DNA from: an uncultured Pirellulaceae bacterium
GTDB lineage: Bacteria > Planctomycetota > Planctomycetia > Pirellulales > Pirellulaceae
Assembly (NCBI GenBank): GCA_937944405.1
Contig: CALDYR010000024.1
Coordinates: 1-40,588 of the forward strand
Length of the DNA: 40,588 nucleotides
Direction: 5' to 3'
Of this stretch, positions 18,491 through 28,019 are shown piece by piece. The notes beneath the pieces are model-generated. The model was not told where the DNA came from. It was given only the letters and a program-made list of their open reading frames with translations, and made no database searches. Every line of letters begins with the position of its first letter. The stretch's first letter is position 1. The position numbers and the translations under genes are program-made.

Positions 18491-18613
18491 TAGACTGGCA
18501 GTGTCAAACATTGGAATCAGTCAGAACAGCTGCTGGGAACGCAAACCCCAGATGTTCATAACGACTTCGAAACAATTAGTTTCAACAAGCAATCTGAAAG
18601 TTGAACGTTAATC

Positions 18614-18646
18614 AAAAGGGCCGCTCGCAACCGAGCGGCCCTTTTT
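18614..18646. terminator. Bidirectional intrinsic terminator
   Basis: The inverted repeat AAAAGGGCCGCTCG / CGAGCGGCCCTTTT has a CAAC loop and is flanked by A and T runs, so it can terminate the rightward DUF11 gene and the leftward aldo/keto reductase gene. The 14-bp stem is perfect. Confidence 0.93.
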
Positions 18647-18740
18647 GTGTTTCAACAATCCCTTAAGGGCGTCTGTTTCAACGGCAGTTTGAAAAACTGT
18701 TGCCAAATACAGAACGGGTCCAGAGCAAATCGGAATCCGA

Positions 18741-19781
18741 TTACAGATATTGATAGTCCGCATGGACCAACCCGATTCGTTTTGCGTCGGCCCAAAACGC
18801 TTCGGGCAGACGCGCGTTGGCCAGTTCGATATTCGAAGTGACGCGCGATGGTTTGCTGGAACTGAGAGCGATCGCGGCAACTCCCGGTGGAGAGAGTGCA
18901 AATTCGACGCACGCGGCGGCCGGTTTCACTTCGTGTTTTTCGCAAAGCTGGAAAAACCGATCGCGGTAATCGATCACTTTGGCGTCGCCAGCATTGCTGG
19001 GATCCAAATTACCGTAATCAAAAGAATCTCCGCCAACCATGTAACCGGCGTGGAAAACAGCGCTGTTGAAAATTAGGACCTTGCGGCGGTGAAGATCGGC
19101 AACGAAGTCCAAAAGATCTTTCGGGTGACGATGGATGGTTAAACTGTTGGCCAACATCACCCAGTCCAATTTTACGTGTTCGTCAATCTCCGCGATCGCT
19201 TTCCAGTCTTTGCTGCCGACGCCAACTCCCCAGCACTTCCCCTGATCGCGAAGTTCGGCCAGCGCGGAATAAGCGTCCAAAATATCGGCAAATCGCCGAT
19301 CACGGTCATCTTCGTCTTTGGCGGCCGTAAGGTACTCATCGGGATCATGGACGGACAGCAATTGCGAACTGAAGCCAGGCCCTAAAAGTTCCTCACCCTG
19401 CTCCCAGCACTCCAAAATTCCATCGTAGCTGATACATTGCACGGCGTCGTGTTTCAGCCCAACCCACGCACCGGGTTCGAAGGTGGGCTCAGGAGTGGTT
19501 AATGGAACACGCTTCCATCCCAGTTTATTGCTGATGACCACTCTGTTGGGGTCTGCGTCGATTGCACGGAGGTTGTTGCCGATGACTTCCAGCGCCAATC
19601 CGGCTCCGTACTTACCGGCGGTGTCCACCACCGCAGTGGCGTGATCGCCGCTGAACCACTGTTTTGAAATGGCCAACTTCACATCGTCAGTGAGTTCGAC
19701 AAATAGATTGCCTAAGGTGCCGGTTCCAAAAATCACACGCGGCATGTCAATCGTTTGTGACCCTAGCTTCGTTTCAGCCAT
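18741..19781 (-). CDS. Aldo/keto reductase, probable sugar (fucose-type) dehydrogenase
   Basis: A 346-residue NAD(P)-dependent oxidoreductase with a TIM barrel. The catalytic tetrad is readable as D53 and Y59 in VVDTAGKYGAG, K86 in ISNKLGWK and a His in LTIHRH. The overall plan, with the DPDEYL loop and the ADLHRRKVLIFNSAVFHAGY segment, resembles D-threo-aldose 1-dehydrogenase / L-fucose dehydrogenase enzymes. I chose the ATG at 19781; a TTG five codons upstream is the longer option. It follows the FucP-type permease by 75 bp on the same strand, which supports import followed by oxidation of fucose or a related sugar. Exact substrate is inference. Confidence 0.85.
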   Translation of the reverse strand: MAETKLGSQTIDMPRVIFGTGTLGNLFVELTDDVKLAISKQWFSGDHATAVVDTAGKYGAGLALEVIGNNLRAIDADPNRVVISNKLGWKRVPLTTPEPTFEPGAWVGLKHDAVQCISYDGILECWEQGEELLGPGFSSQLLSVHDPDEYLTAAKDEDDRDRRFADILDAYSALAELRDQGKCWGVGVGSKDWKAIAEIDEHVKLDWVMLANSLTIHRHPKDLLDFVADLHRRKVLIFNSAVFHAGYMVGGDSFDYGNLDPSNAGDAKVIDYRDRFFQLCEKHEVKPAAACVEFALSPPGVAAIALSSSKPSRVTSNIELANARLPEAFWADAKRIGLVHADYQYL

Positions 19782-19856
19782 ACTCAGATATCTCAATTTT
19801 TAAATACTGTGGGCAGACAGTATTATCCCGCCCACAAGGATTACGGACCGTGAAAA

Positions 19857-21251
19857 CTACGCGGCGGAAGTCGTACGGCGGTCGTGAAACAACAGCACCC
19901 GTAAACCGAAGATCGCAACGACAATGAAGCAGATCATTGGCAACACAAAAGAGAACGCGACGCCTTTGCTGTCAATGACGGCGGCCTGAGCCAATGGCAA
20001 AATTGAACCGCCAGCGATCGCCATCACCAGACCGGCCGCTGCAAGTTTCGAATCTTCACCAAGCCCCCTGAGGCCGATTCCGTAGATCGTAGGGAACATC
20101 AACGACATGCACCCCGAAACAGCCACCAACGCGTACAAACCGTTGAACGAAACGTTTTGCATCGCGAAGGCACACAGCCCAATGGCAACCGACGACAAGA
20201 TCGCAAGAAGCATACCCGCATTGATAAACTTCAATAAAAAGGTGCACACGAAACGTGACGCCGCAAACAAAATCAATGAATAGATCGCGTAAGAACCTGC
20301 CGATTCGGCGGCGGCACCTTCGGTCAGGCCTGTCGCTTTGTAGGCCTCGGTACCGTAATGAATCAAGTAAGTCCAAACCGCGATCTGAGCTCCCACGTAG
20401 AACAGTTGTGCGATGACACTTTCTACGTAGCGCGAGTTACCCATCAGACGGGAGAAGGTTCCGCCAAGGTCTAAGCTGCCGTTTTCTGAAGACTTGCTGC
20501 GCGGCATTTTGTAAAACAGAATCATGAGAAACACCACTGCGATGACAATGCCAATCGTCACGTAAGGGCCACGAACAACCCCCAAGTCAGCAAGTTTCAA
20601 GCTTTCGAATTCCGCCGCAGGAAGTTCGGCTCGTTCGGCTCCACTCAACGGACTGATCTTTGCCAAAATGAATTCTTTCGCGACCCACGCACCGGTGATC
20701 GACCCCAATGGATTGAACGCTTGGGCCAAGTTCAATCTTTGGGTCGAAGTCTCTTCCGCTCCCATGGAAAGGATATAGGGGTTCGCACTTGTCTCTAAGA
20801 AACTAAGCCCGCACGTCATAATGAAGAACGCGGCACAAAACGGCCAAAAAATTCCGATTTGGCTGGCCGGGATAAACAACAGTCCGCCCAATGCGTACAG
20901 CACAAGTCCCAACAGAATCCCAGATTTATAAGTAAATCGTTTGATGAAAATCGCGGCAGGAATCGCCATAAAGCAATAACCACCATAAAACGAAAATTGC
21001 ACAAACGCGCTGATGAAAGTACTCTGGTTGAAAATGTTTCCAAACCCCTTCACCAAAGGGTTCGTAATGTCGTTCGCAAACCCCCAGAGGGCGAAACAAA
21101 ACGTAACCAAAATAAACGGAACGATAACCTGTTTTGAAACAACCGCTGGCGAACCATGAACAGAGTCCCCCGGCGAATCAGCGTCGGAGCGAGCGTTAGT
21201 AGCGGCGTATGGGTTCCCGTCTTTATCATTCATAAGCTTGCCAGTGGTCAT
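19857..21251 (-). CDS. fucP: FucP-type sugar:proton symporter (MFS, FHS family)
   Basis: A 464-residue membrane protein with about twelve hydrophobic helices. The first helix FILVTFCFALWGFANDITNPL carries the conserved Asn-Asp pair of the fucose permease family. The next helices FVQFSFYGGYCFMAIPAAIF, GLSFLETSANPYILSMG (with the family ETxANPY signature) and RLNLAQAFNPLGSITG also match. The last helices end in a short basic tail. Known members carry L-fucose, or in some cases glucose, galactose or N-acetylglucosamine, so the gene symbol is provisional. The neighbouring reductase argues for a fucose-like substrate. A second ATG lies six codons in. The 224-bp spacer to the divergent TIM-barrel gene probably holds both promoters. 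Confidence 0.88.
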   Translation of the reverse strand: MTTGKLMNDKDGNPYAATNARSDADSPGDSVHGSPAVVSKQVIVPFILVTFCFALWGFANDITNPLVKGFGNIFNQSTFISAFVQFSFYGGYCFMAIPAAIFIKRFTYKSGILLGLVLYALGGLLFIPASQIGIFWPFCAAFFIMTCGLSFLETSANPYILSMGAEETSTQRLNLAQAFNPLGSITGAWVAKEFILAKISPLSGAERAELPAAEFESLKLADLGVVRGPYVTIGIVIAVVFLMILFYKMPRSKSSENGSLDLGGTFSRLMGNSRYVESVIAQLFYVGAQIAVWTYLIHYGTEAYKATGLTEGAAAESAGSYAIYSLILFAASRFVCTFLLKFINAGMLLAILSSVAIGLCAFAMQNVSFNGLYALVAVSGCMSLMFPTIYGIGLRGLGEDSKLAAAGLVMAIAGGSILPLAQAAVIDSKGVAFSFVLPMICFIVVAIFGLRVLLFHDRRTTSAA

Positions 21252-21475
21252 GGGCTAGAGGTAAGTTTAAATGGCGTCGAGGGAGACAACTTTGTCAACA
21301 AATCAAACTCGACGATACATATTCTAATCGTCGATCTGCCGATGTGTACGGTTGCGTAGCAGAGTAACGTTTTTTTTAAGCGGCCTCCAGCCATTGACGT
21401 TAATATGTAACGCTCGTAAACAAGACACCACCTAAATGATTTTTGGCTCCAATTTCCCTGACAACCACAATAAAT

Positions 21476-22483
21476 ATGAAAACTAACGATCCGAACAATA
21501 TTACTAACAGGGTAAAACTTGATCGAAGGGCTTTCATCGCCTCTGGCGCTGCGACCGTCGCGATGACCTCGGTGAACACCTGCTGGGCGCAGAACGGAGA
21601 CCAATCCGCGGTCGCCACTGACCCAAAATTCAAACTGCGTTTCGCGCCCCACCCCGGTAGTTTCCAATCCACCGTCGGTAAAGACGTAATCGACCAAATC
21701 AATTATTGCCACGAGAAGGGTTTCACCGCGATCGAATACAACCGCATCACCAAAGAAACCCCTGAGATACAAACTAGGATTGGTAAAACGCTGGCCAAAC
21801 ACGACATGCAAATGGGCGTATTCGTCGCGTATGCAGATTTTGCCAAGCCCACCTTTGCAAATCCCAAAAAAGATTCGACCAAAGACATTTTAAATAAGAT
21901 GAAAGAGGCGGTCAAAATAGCGAAACGCTGCAATGCGAAATTCATGACCGTTGTACCGGGCTCCATTGACCAACCACTGAATCAGAAGAACGTCTACGGA
22001 GGACCGCGACTGGCTGAGGGCTATCAATTAGCCAACGTGATTGACATGCTTCGACGGTGCGCCGAAATTCTCGAACCCCACGATCTGGTGATGGTGCTGG
22101 AACCGTTGAACTGGCATGCAAATCATGGCGGCGCGTTTCTGAAGGACTCCGATCAAGCATTTGCGATTTGCCGCGCGGTAAATTCTCCCAGCTGCAAAAT
22201 TTTATTCGACATCTACCACCAGCAAATCACCGAAGGCAACCTCATCACCAACATCAACCTGGCTTGGGATGAGATCGCCTATTTTCAAGCCGGTGATAAC
22301 CCGGGACGTAAAGAACCCGGGACCGGAGAGATCAATTTTAAAAACGTGTTCAATGCGATCCATCAGCGGTCGGTTAAAGAAGGCAAGGACTTTATTATTG
22401 GCATGGAGCATGGGAACTCAATCAAAGGCAAGGCGGGAGACCAAGCCGTGATCGCCGCGTACCGCGCAGTCGATGTCAAGTAA
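21476..22483 (+). CDS. Secreted TIM-barrel protein, hydroxypyruvate isomerase-like
   Basis: A 335-residue protein of the xylose isomerase-like TIM-barrel superfamily. The N-terminus DRRAFIASGAATVAMTSV, with twin arginine followed by a weak hydrophobic core, suggests Tat export. The barrel shows metal-site residues in VMVLEPLNWH (Glu), ILFDIYHQQ (Asp, His) and IIGMEHGNS (Glu, His), as in hydroxypyruvate isomerase (Hyi). The start at 21476 is preferred over 21443 because it brings the twin-arginine motif near the N-terminus. The gene is divergent from the fucose-type permease, so one regulator could serve both. Many secreted planctomycete relatives are described only as sugar phosphate isomerase/epimerase; the substrate is unknown. 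Confidence 0.85.
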   Translation: MKTNDPNNITNRVKLDRRAFIASGAATVAMTSVNTCWAQNGDQSAVATDPKFKLRFAPHPGSFQSTVGKDVIDQINYCHEKGFTAIEYNRITKETPEIQTRIGKTLAKHDMQMGVFVAYADFAKPTFANPKKDSTKDILNKMKEAVKIAKRCNAKFMTVVPGSIDQPLNQKNVYGGPRLAEGYQLANVIDMLRRCAEILEPHDLVMVLEPLNWHANHGGAFLKDSDQAFAICRAVNSPSCKILFDIYHQQITEGNLITNINLAWDEIAYFQAGDNPGRKEPGTGEINFKNVFNAIHQRSVKEGKDFIIGMEHGNSIKGKAGDQAVIAAYRAVDVK

Positions 22484-23123
22484 TTTCCTTTCAGGGACGC
22501 TTTGGGGCAATAAGCGTGAAGTCCAGCTTGTCGCGGTTACGTTGATCGTGAAGCCCCCTTTCGTTTACTGGTTATTTCCGGAATCACGCCAACAAAAGTC
22601 AGCAGCGACAGCGCGCCAATCCCCATGCGCTGGCCCAACCATATCCATAACACCGTGGTTCTGATCGGTAATTTGTCGCACCGCGCACGTTAAAAAATCG
22701 CCATTTCCAGCGAATGTAGCTGGATTCGACCGAATTCGCGTAAACACAGCGATCAGTAATTTTGGCGAATCCCATTGCGATTTCGGATCCGGCCACAAAA
22801 TCTGAGAGCAATCCAGTAAAGACATACCGGAACGTTCCAACCGGACGCTCCATTGGGTACACTCGTTTGTGCCGGGGGCGGCATCGAAAATGGGTCTCGA
22901 TTTCAGCACCAAGACGCAAACACCGCAACCGTTGATCGCAATCCAAAAGGCACCGTCAATCGACGAATGGGAATCCAATTAAGGACTACCGAATCTCTTC
23001 CACATCGATTCTTGCCATCTGCGGGCAACGCGTTTTCATTGTTAATCCAACGCACGAATCCAACGCACGAATCAAACCTTCGAATTAAACCGTGTGCCCT
23101 TTGGTTTTTGCGCTATGATTTCT
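22484..23123. other. Intergenic region between convergent genes
   Basis: This 640-bp spacer separates the TIM-barrel gene and the leftward hydrolase-like gene. Its main recognisable content is repeat copy A. An open frame of 137 codons on the minus strand (22565-22978) runs through the repeat and is judged not to be a gene. No terminator hairpin was recognised for either flanking gene. Confidence 0.5.
22658..22803 (-). repeat. ~150-bp dispersed repeat, copy A
   Basis: Read on the minus strand, this stretch gives GGGATTCGCC, GCTGTGTTTACG, ACATTCGCTGGAAATGGCGA and a GTGCGACAAA-type tail, aligning with copy B (37616-37762) over its length. The peptide-like reading AVFTRIRSNPATFAGNGDF corresponds to AVFTEIKANPTTFAGKGK in copy B. 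Confidence 0.75.
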
Positions 23124-25565
23124 TTACTCCCTCACTGACCAAACCCCATTGACACAATCAACCTTCGCCCAATAAGGCCGTTTAAGATCGCACCGCTGCC
23201 GCGCGTCTTCCAGCAAAACTGCGCGCGATGGCCGTATCGATCCTTCGAACTTTCGTCCGCGCCCGTTTATGGTGATTTCACGACTAAAATCAAAATAGTC
23301 GGGGCTCAACCACAACGTCATCCCAGTGCCCCCCCGAGCAGGGCCAAGATTAAACGTGTTCGAGTTCGCCGCCCGCAGGTCTCCTGTGAACTTCAGGGCG
23401 CTGATCTTGGTTTTGCCGTTATACAACTCAGGCCAAGTCGTATTTTTTTCAGGGAACCCGTGAAGTTCCACGAACCAAAAGTAGTTATCCCACGGTCGAA
23501 TCGATTTACACTCAAACTTAAAACCGGCACCGCCGGGCGACCGCCGTCGCTGCACCCGCATCCATTTGAACATCTCAGGAATGTCCTCAGTAAAACGTTC
23601 GTCCAGTCGCCCCTTATACTGCACCACCGTGCAATCGTTGCGTTGATCGGTGGTCAACCATTCGTTCCACGCGTCCTTGCAGTTGCGAATCCCGCCAATG
23701 TACAAACTCCCCACAACGGCATAAACAGAAAGCGTATCCGTTTTGTTTCCTGCGTAAATTTTGCCGTATTTTTGTATTCCGGTTGCGGAAATCCCGATGA
23801 TTCCGGCCCAGTGCTCCGGATGAGCCAGCCCGATATCATACGCAACGTCGGCACCGATCCCATGGCCTTGGAGGAAGACTTGATCGGTATCGATTGAAAA
23901 ACGCCGCATCGCTTCACGCAAGGCACGCATGACAATTTTGTGTTCCCGCGCCGAATACTCGGCTTTTCGTTGGCCTTGTTTTCTCCAATCAACGGCAACG
24001 ACGATGGTACCATTACGCGATGCACTGCCGTGCAACACGCCCAGCGATTCATTGAACGTTCCGCAGAAATGGTTCAACTGATCCTCCACCGTTGAGGCCC
24101 CTGGCAGGGCTAACATCAACCGATAACGCCGATAGGGATTGTACTCGGTCGGAAGGTGCACCAAACAACGATAGAATTTTGGCGTCGGGTCAGCCTTGGA
24201 ACCATCGACCGCAACGCTAAACTCAATCGGTTCCCGTCCGTCGTACTGGTCAATCAAATCGTGCTTCAATGGTTTCATCTGGGCCATCATTGCAGCGATG
24301 TAACTCGGATCGCTGCTCTCGAATTGCTCAAGCTGTTTAAGGATCTGCCGACGGCGGTTTGGATCATCACTTTTTAAATACAACCGCACAAGTGAACGCA
24401 CTTCAAACAATGACTGAGCGATCGCCCAATTGTCGATCGCATTATTACTGCCAAGAATCCAACCGCTGATCGCAAGTGCGACCGACTGCTGATCGGTTTG
24501 GGTAACGTCTTGAGAAAGGCGTTCAAAACTATCCAGTCGTGCGATGTTGACGTCGGCAAGATCCGATTCAATCTCAGCTTCGAAAGTATCAAGTGTTTTC
24601 TTTTGCCTGTCCGATAGTTGTCCGTCTGGAAGGTTGCGGAATCTATCCAGTAAAGCTTTCAAAAGCATCTTTACCCGCGTGATGTTACCGGGTTTCTGGT
24701 CGACTTGGTCCCTTAGGAAATCCAGTTCGGCCAGCGTTTCACCTTCGACGCCATTTTGGTTGATTGATTTGATCCAGCGGGTCGCCAAATCGGTTTGCCC
24801 CGATTCGAGCATCAGTTTGATTTCACGAAGCTGTTGTTTGGCGAATTCTTGACGAACCCGCACCCGATTTTCTTCGACGCGCTCTTTTTGATCTGGGAAG
24901 AGAATTTGAATGCGTCTCAACTGATCGTCGGCGTCTTGATACCGACCGGCTTGGATGAAGAAATCGACGATCCCTAAAAACGGGGTCAAACGTGCGCGAT
25001 CTTCAATCGCATTTTCTAACACGCGGCGGAGCACGTTTGATGGAACGGTACCGATCGCCATGCTCATGTGCCAACTTCGTGCGGACGCCGACGCGCCGCC
25101 GACGAGCGCATCTAATTCGACGTAACGCGGAGTGATTTTGGTGATGCCTTGGACAAATTGGGACACTCCGAATTTATTTCTGACCGACAGAATGCGATGA
25201 CCGTCGTCGGTAAAAGGAGTCGACCCTGCAAACGCAGACGCTCCCGGCGGACCGTTGTAAACGCGTTGCCAAATGTCCTTGGAGAATTCATTCCGTTCTG
25301 AATCGGCCACCGTACCGCCGATCCTTTGACGATTCACAAACGTGCGGGTCAATCCGTCGTCGATAAAAACGATTTGTTTTACCGCGGTTGGATTGGTGTC
25401 GCTGACCTGTTCACTGATTGCTGCGACGTTATTGATTTTGCCCACATACTGCAACGTCGATCTCATCGTGATAACTTTTTCGCGCTGACCGTAGGCTGAC
25501 ACGGCGGCCCAGGTACAACTGCCGATAAACACCAAAGCGACGATTAGTTTTGCAATAGGTCGCAT
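23124..25565 (-). CDS. Large exported alpha/beta-hydrolase-like protein, nucleophile missing
   Basis: An 813-residue protein with an N-terminal signal (RPIAKLIVALVFIGSCTWAA). A beta-rich head and an alpha-helical middle (about 180-440, with coiled segments rich in Glu, Gln and Lys) precede an esterase-like domain (about 460-680). That domain has YRLMLALPGA and IVVAVDW as core strands. The elbow is LQGHGIGADVAYD at 565-577, where the usual G-x-S-x-G Ser is Gly569. A lectin-like C-terminal part follows. The ATG at 25565 fits the signal peptide; the frame could start 18 codons earlier. It lies 72 bp downstream of the VWA gene on the same strand, so the two may be co-transcribed. Function is unknown and catalysis is doubtful. 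Confidence 0.78.
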   Translation of the reverse strand: MRPIAKLIVALVFIGSCTWAAVSAYGQREKVITMRSTLQYVGKINNVAAISEQVSDTNPTAVKQIVFIDDGLTRTFVNRQRIGGTVADSERNEFSKDIWQRVYNGPPGASAFAGSTPFTDDGHRILSVRNKFGVSQFVQGITKITPRYVELDALVGGASASARSWHMSMAIGTVPSNVLRRVLENAIEDRARLTPFLGIVDFFIQAGRYQDADDQLRRIQILFPDQKERVEENRVRVRQEFAKQQLREIKLMLESGQTDLATRWIKSINQNGVEGETLAELDFLRDQVDQKPGNITRVKMLLKALLDRFRNLPDGQLSDRQKKTLDTFEAEIESDLADVNIARLDSFERLSQDVTQTDQQSVALAISGWILGSNNAIDNWAIAQSLFEVRSLVRLYLKSDDPNRRRQILKQLEQFESSDPSYIAAMMAQMKPLKHDLIDQYDGREPIEFSVAVDGSKADPTPKFYRCLVHLPTEYNPYRRYRLMLALPGASTVEDQLNHFCGTFNESLGVLHGSASRNGTIVVAVDWRKQGQRKAEYSAREHKIVMRALREAMRRFSIDTDQVFLQGHGIGADVAYDIGLAHPEHWAGIIGISATGIQKYGKIYAGNKTDTLSVYAVVGSLYIGGIRNCKDAWNEWLTTDQRNDCTVVQYKGRLDERFTEDIPEMFKWMRVQRRRSPGGAGFKFECKSIRPWDNYFWFVELHGFPEKNTTWPELYNGKTKISALKFTGDLRAANSNTFNLGPARGGTGMTLWLSPDYFDFSREITINGRGRKFEGSIRPSRAVLLEDARQRCDLKRPYWAKVDCVNGVWSVRE

Positions 25566-25637
25566 AAATCTATAAACCGGTTTGCACCGGCGTGACTGAG
25601 TTAGAACAGACGGGCCCAACCGACGGGCCCAAAACCA

Positions 25638-27335
25638 TCACAGAATCTCACGTTTTCGGTTAATGTAATCCCAAACCACAAACCGATCCAGATCACCGCC
25701 AGCGGTAAAGAAAACGCGCCCTTTGGTCGATTCGCTTAACCGATGAGCGAATCGAATGTCCTCTTCAGATTGCGACCAACTGGGAACCAAAAATGTGTTG
25801 ATCGTGATCCCCTCTTGGGCACACAACATTCCTTCCCTCATCGTCGCTTCTTCGGTGACCCGATGGGGCGGGTACAACATGTACAATATGGAATCCTCAA
25901 AATGAGCCGTCGGCAAACCGTCAGTGATCAGCATAACCTGCCGGTTGGGCGTGTTCTGCGTCGCAAGTAACGTGCGCGCCAGTCGTAATGAATGTTGAAT
26001 GTTGGTGAAATGCTGATGCACCATATGTTCGCTGACCTCAGGCCTACTCATATCGACCTTCAGTTGTACAAAGGGATCATGAACGGTGACCGGTTTGGGC
26101 ATCAGATCAATGATTTCGCCCTGCCTGCGGATTTTCCCAAAGGTATACATCTCAATAAAGTTCAAATAGTCGCCGGGATATTCACTGCGTATCAGTCCAT
26201 CCATCGCCATCGCCATTCGTTTGACATTGATGTATTGACCGTCGTACCGCATCGAACCGCTCATGTCCATAATGATCACGGTGGCGGCTTTGGGGTTGTT
26301 CCGCGTTTTGTGGATTTCGATATCCTCGGCCTGCAAACGAATTGGGTGTTGCCCGTTATCGCGGATCAGCGCGTTGATGAAGGACTGCGGAATATCCATC
26401 TCAGTTAATGAATCGCCGAACTCGTAGGGTTTGGTTTGCTGCAGTTCGACCGCGCCTTGGCCTTGGACGTTGTCTTGGTGGCGGCCACTATTGGAGGCTT
26501 TGAGGTGGCTAAAAATTCGCGAAAGAAGCTTCCCCTGAAACGTTCGATATGCTTGAGGCGTGATTTCGTATCGTCCGTCCTTCTTGTTTAAGCCTTGGCG
26601 TTCGGCGATGTCTTGAATGTATTGATCGATCTGCTTTTTCATCTCCTCCAACGAATGCATTGTTTGGTCGTCCATGAATTCGCCCAATTGATCCATGTCC
26701 AAGATCGCTAGCTGGGCGTTCTCTTGTGCCTGCTGGACCTGTTCCAGAAGTTCGTCGATCTTCTCGAGCTCCTGTTTGATTTCGAGAGCTTGGGGAATCG
26801 TCATGGACTGATCGCCGGTGAAAACATAATTCGCCGCCAGTTCGTCAACCCCGTACTTATCGCTCAGCTTCCCCATCAGCCCCATGATGTGCCGAGCCAA
26901 CTCGCCGCCATCATCGTTGACCTTGTACCACAGGTTTTCAAGATCATACAATTGCTCGCGATTAACGGCTTCTTTGTACGCAGGCTTCAAATTCTTAGGG
27001 ATCGTTGCTTGCTTTGCTTTTTTTCGAAAGACTTTTTTAGCTTCTTGCTGGACGGTCTTTGTTTCGTACGTTTCTAAAATCTTCCGCCGCCGGTCTTCGA
27101 GCAACGCCTTGATCATGTCTAAACTGGGGCCGAGGTTTTGGAATTGCTCGGGGTCCAACTTAATCGCGTTAGCCAGTTCTTCTTCGGTCAACTGCCTGGG
27201 CGCACCATAGGCCATCATGTGGTTCATCAGCGGCGAAACGACATCAGCCACTGGTTGGGTCGGCGAAGGAAACGTCATGGGGTCATACTTTGTATAGGTG
27301 TGAAGTATGCCGCCGATTTTCTTTTTTTCGCTCAT
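25638..27335 (-). CDS. VWA-domain protein, partner type of MoxR/ChlI-like ATPases
   Basis: A 565-residue cytoplasmic protein. A helical N-terminal half (about 50-300, including a coiled-coil-like segment near 185-245 rich in Glu and Gln) leads to a C-terminal VWA domain from about 350. The metal-ion site is intact: DMSGSM with D357, S359 and S361, followed later by the family LITDGLP motif. Proteins of this architecture are usually encoded with a MoxR/ChlI-like AAA+ ATPase; a matching ATPase is at 34700, not adjacent. The pair would act as a metal- or protein-remodelling machine, as in magnesium chelatase-like complexes, but the client here is unknown. It is upstream of the hydrolase-like gene and downstream of the HesB gene on the same strand. 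Confidence 0.85.
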   Translation of the reverse strand: MSEKKKIGGILHTYTKYDPMTFPSPTQPVADVVSPLMNHMMAYGAPRQLTEEELANAIKLDPEQFQNLGPSLDMIKALLEDRRRKILETYETKTVQQEAKKVFRKKAKQATIPKNLKPAYKEAVNREQLYDLENLWYKVNDDGGELARHIMGLMGKLSDKYGVDELAANYVFTGDQSMTIPQALEIKQELEKIDELLEQVQQAQENAQLAILDMDQLGEFMDDQTMHSLEEMKKQIDQYIQDIAERQGLNKKDGRYEITPQAYRTFQGKLLSRIFSHLKASNSGRHQDNVQGQGAVELQQTKPYEFGDSLTEMDIPQSFINALIRDNGQHPIRLQAEDIEIHKTRNNPKAATVIIMDMSGSMRYDGQYINVKRMAMAMDGLIRSEYPGDYLNFIEMYTFGKIRRQGEIIDLMPKPVTVHDPFVQLKVDMSRPEVSEHMVHQHFTNIQHSLRLARTLLATQNTPNRQVMLITDGLPTAHFEDSILYMLYPPHRVTEEATMREGMLCAQEGITINTFLVPSWSQSEEDIRFAHRLSESTKGRVFFTAGGDLDRFVVWDYINRKREIL

Positions 27336-27374
27336 TGGTGTTCCCGCCGTTTTGCGTAAATTCTTCCGAATACT

Positions 27375-27400
27375 AAAAAAGCCACCGTCGAAGCGGTGGC
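27375..27400 (-). terminator. Intrinsic terminator after the HesB gene
   Basis: On the minus strand a perfect 7-bp stem GCCACCG / CGGTGGC with a six-base loop is followed by a U6 run (A6 at 27375-27380). It lies 115 bp downstream of the HesB stop and just ahead of the VWA gene, so the VWA gene likely has its own promoter. Confidence 0.85.
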
Positions 27401-27471
27401 TCGGGTAACACTTGAATTGCGTAACACGTTAATATAAACACTCGGGCGATCCAGACGAACGAGACCGCCAT

Positions 27472-27488
27472 ACCCGCCATTGGCGGGT
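27472..27488. other. Short perfect palindrome downstream of the HesB gene
   Basis: ACCCGCCA and TGGCGGGT form an 8-bp inverted repeat with a single central base; as RNA it would fold as a 6-bp stem with a 5-base loop. It lies 27 bp beyond the HesB stop without a U run, so it may be an mRNA-end structure or a protein site. Confidence 0.5.
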
Positions 27489-27514
27489 GCTGATTTGACC
27501 ATGGGTGCGGTTGA

Positions 27515-27847
27515 TTACGTGCTGAAGGAGTTACCGCAACCGCACGACTTTTTCGCGTTAGGGTTGTGAAACTGGAAACCGCGCTGTTCAATGCCTTCAT
27601 AGTAGTCGACCGTTGTGCCTTCAAGATAAAGGGCACTTTTGCGGTCAACGACCACGGGAACGCCGTGCTGTTCGGTCTTCATATCGTTTGCTTCGTCGTA
27701 GTCTGAAGCGATGTTAAGGCTGTAGCTGAATCCACTGCACCCCCCACCGGCAACTCCGATTCGCAGCGCTGCGTTTTCGTCGTAGTCACCTTCGGTGATG
27801 AAGCGCTGAACTTCTTTGGCGGCGGTTTCAGTAATGGTCACACTCAT
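27515..27847 (-). CDS. HesB/IscA-type iron-sulfur assembly carrier
   Basis: A 110-residue A-type carrier that receives Fe-S clusters and passes them to client enzymes. The three conserved cysteines are C37 in GGGCSGF, and C102 and C104 in SCGCGNSF. The C-terminal region is standard and length fits IscA/ErpA/SufA. Sequence alone does not separate ErpA from IscA or SufA, so no symbol is given. It lies 172 bp downstream of the cysteine desulfurase gene on the same strand; an IscU or SufBCD scaffold is not in the window. A terminator follows at 27375. Confidence 0.94.
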   Translation of the reverse strand: MSVTITETAAKEVQRFITEGDYDENAALRIGVAGGGCSGFSYSLNIASDYDEANDMKTEQHGVPVVVDRKSALYLEGTTVDYYEGIEQRGFQFHNPNAKKSCGCGNSFST

Positions 27848-28019
27848 AAAATTACTCCGGCAATTAGAAATGGGTCGTGTTGATGAAACCCATGAAATTT
27901 CAACTTGTTTTGTTTCGGTATCGTCATTTTTCGTAAGGACAGTTTATTTGTCCAGTGCATTTGACGAAAATGCTTGTAAAACGGCCAATTCGCAAATCCC
28001 GAACGTTCTATACTCTCTG

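Noticed and set aside
22565..22978. 137-codon open frame on the minus strand
   Set aside because: Its middle is dispersed repeat copy A and the rest has no recognisable protein features; copy B has the same reading without a comparable frame.
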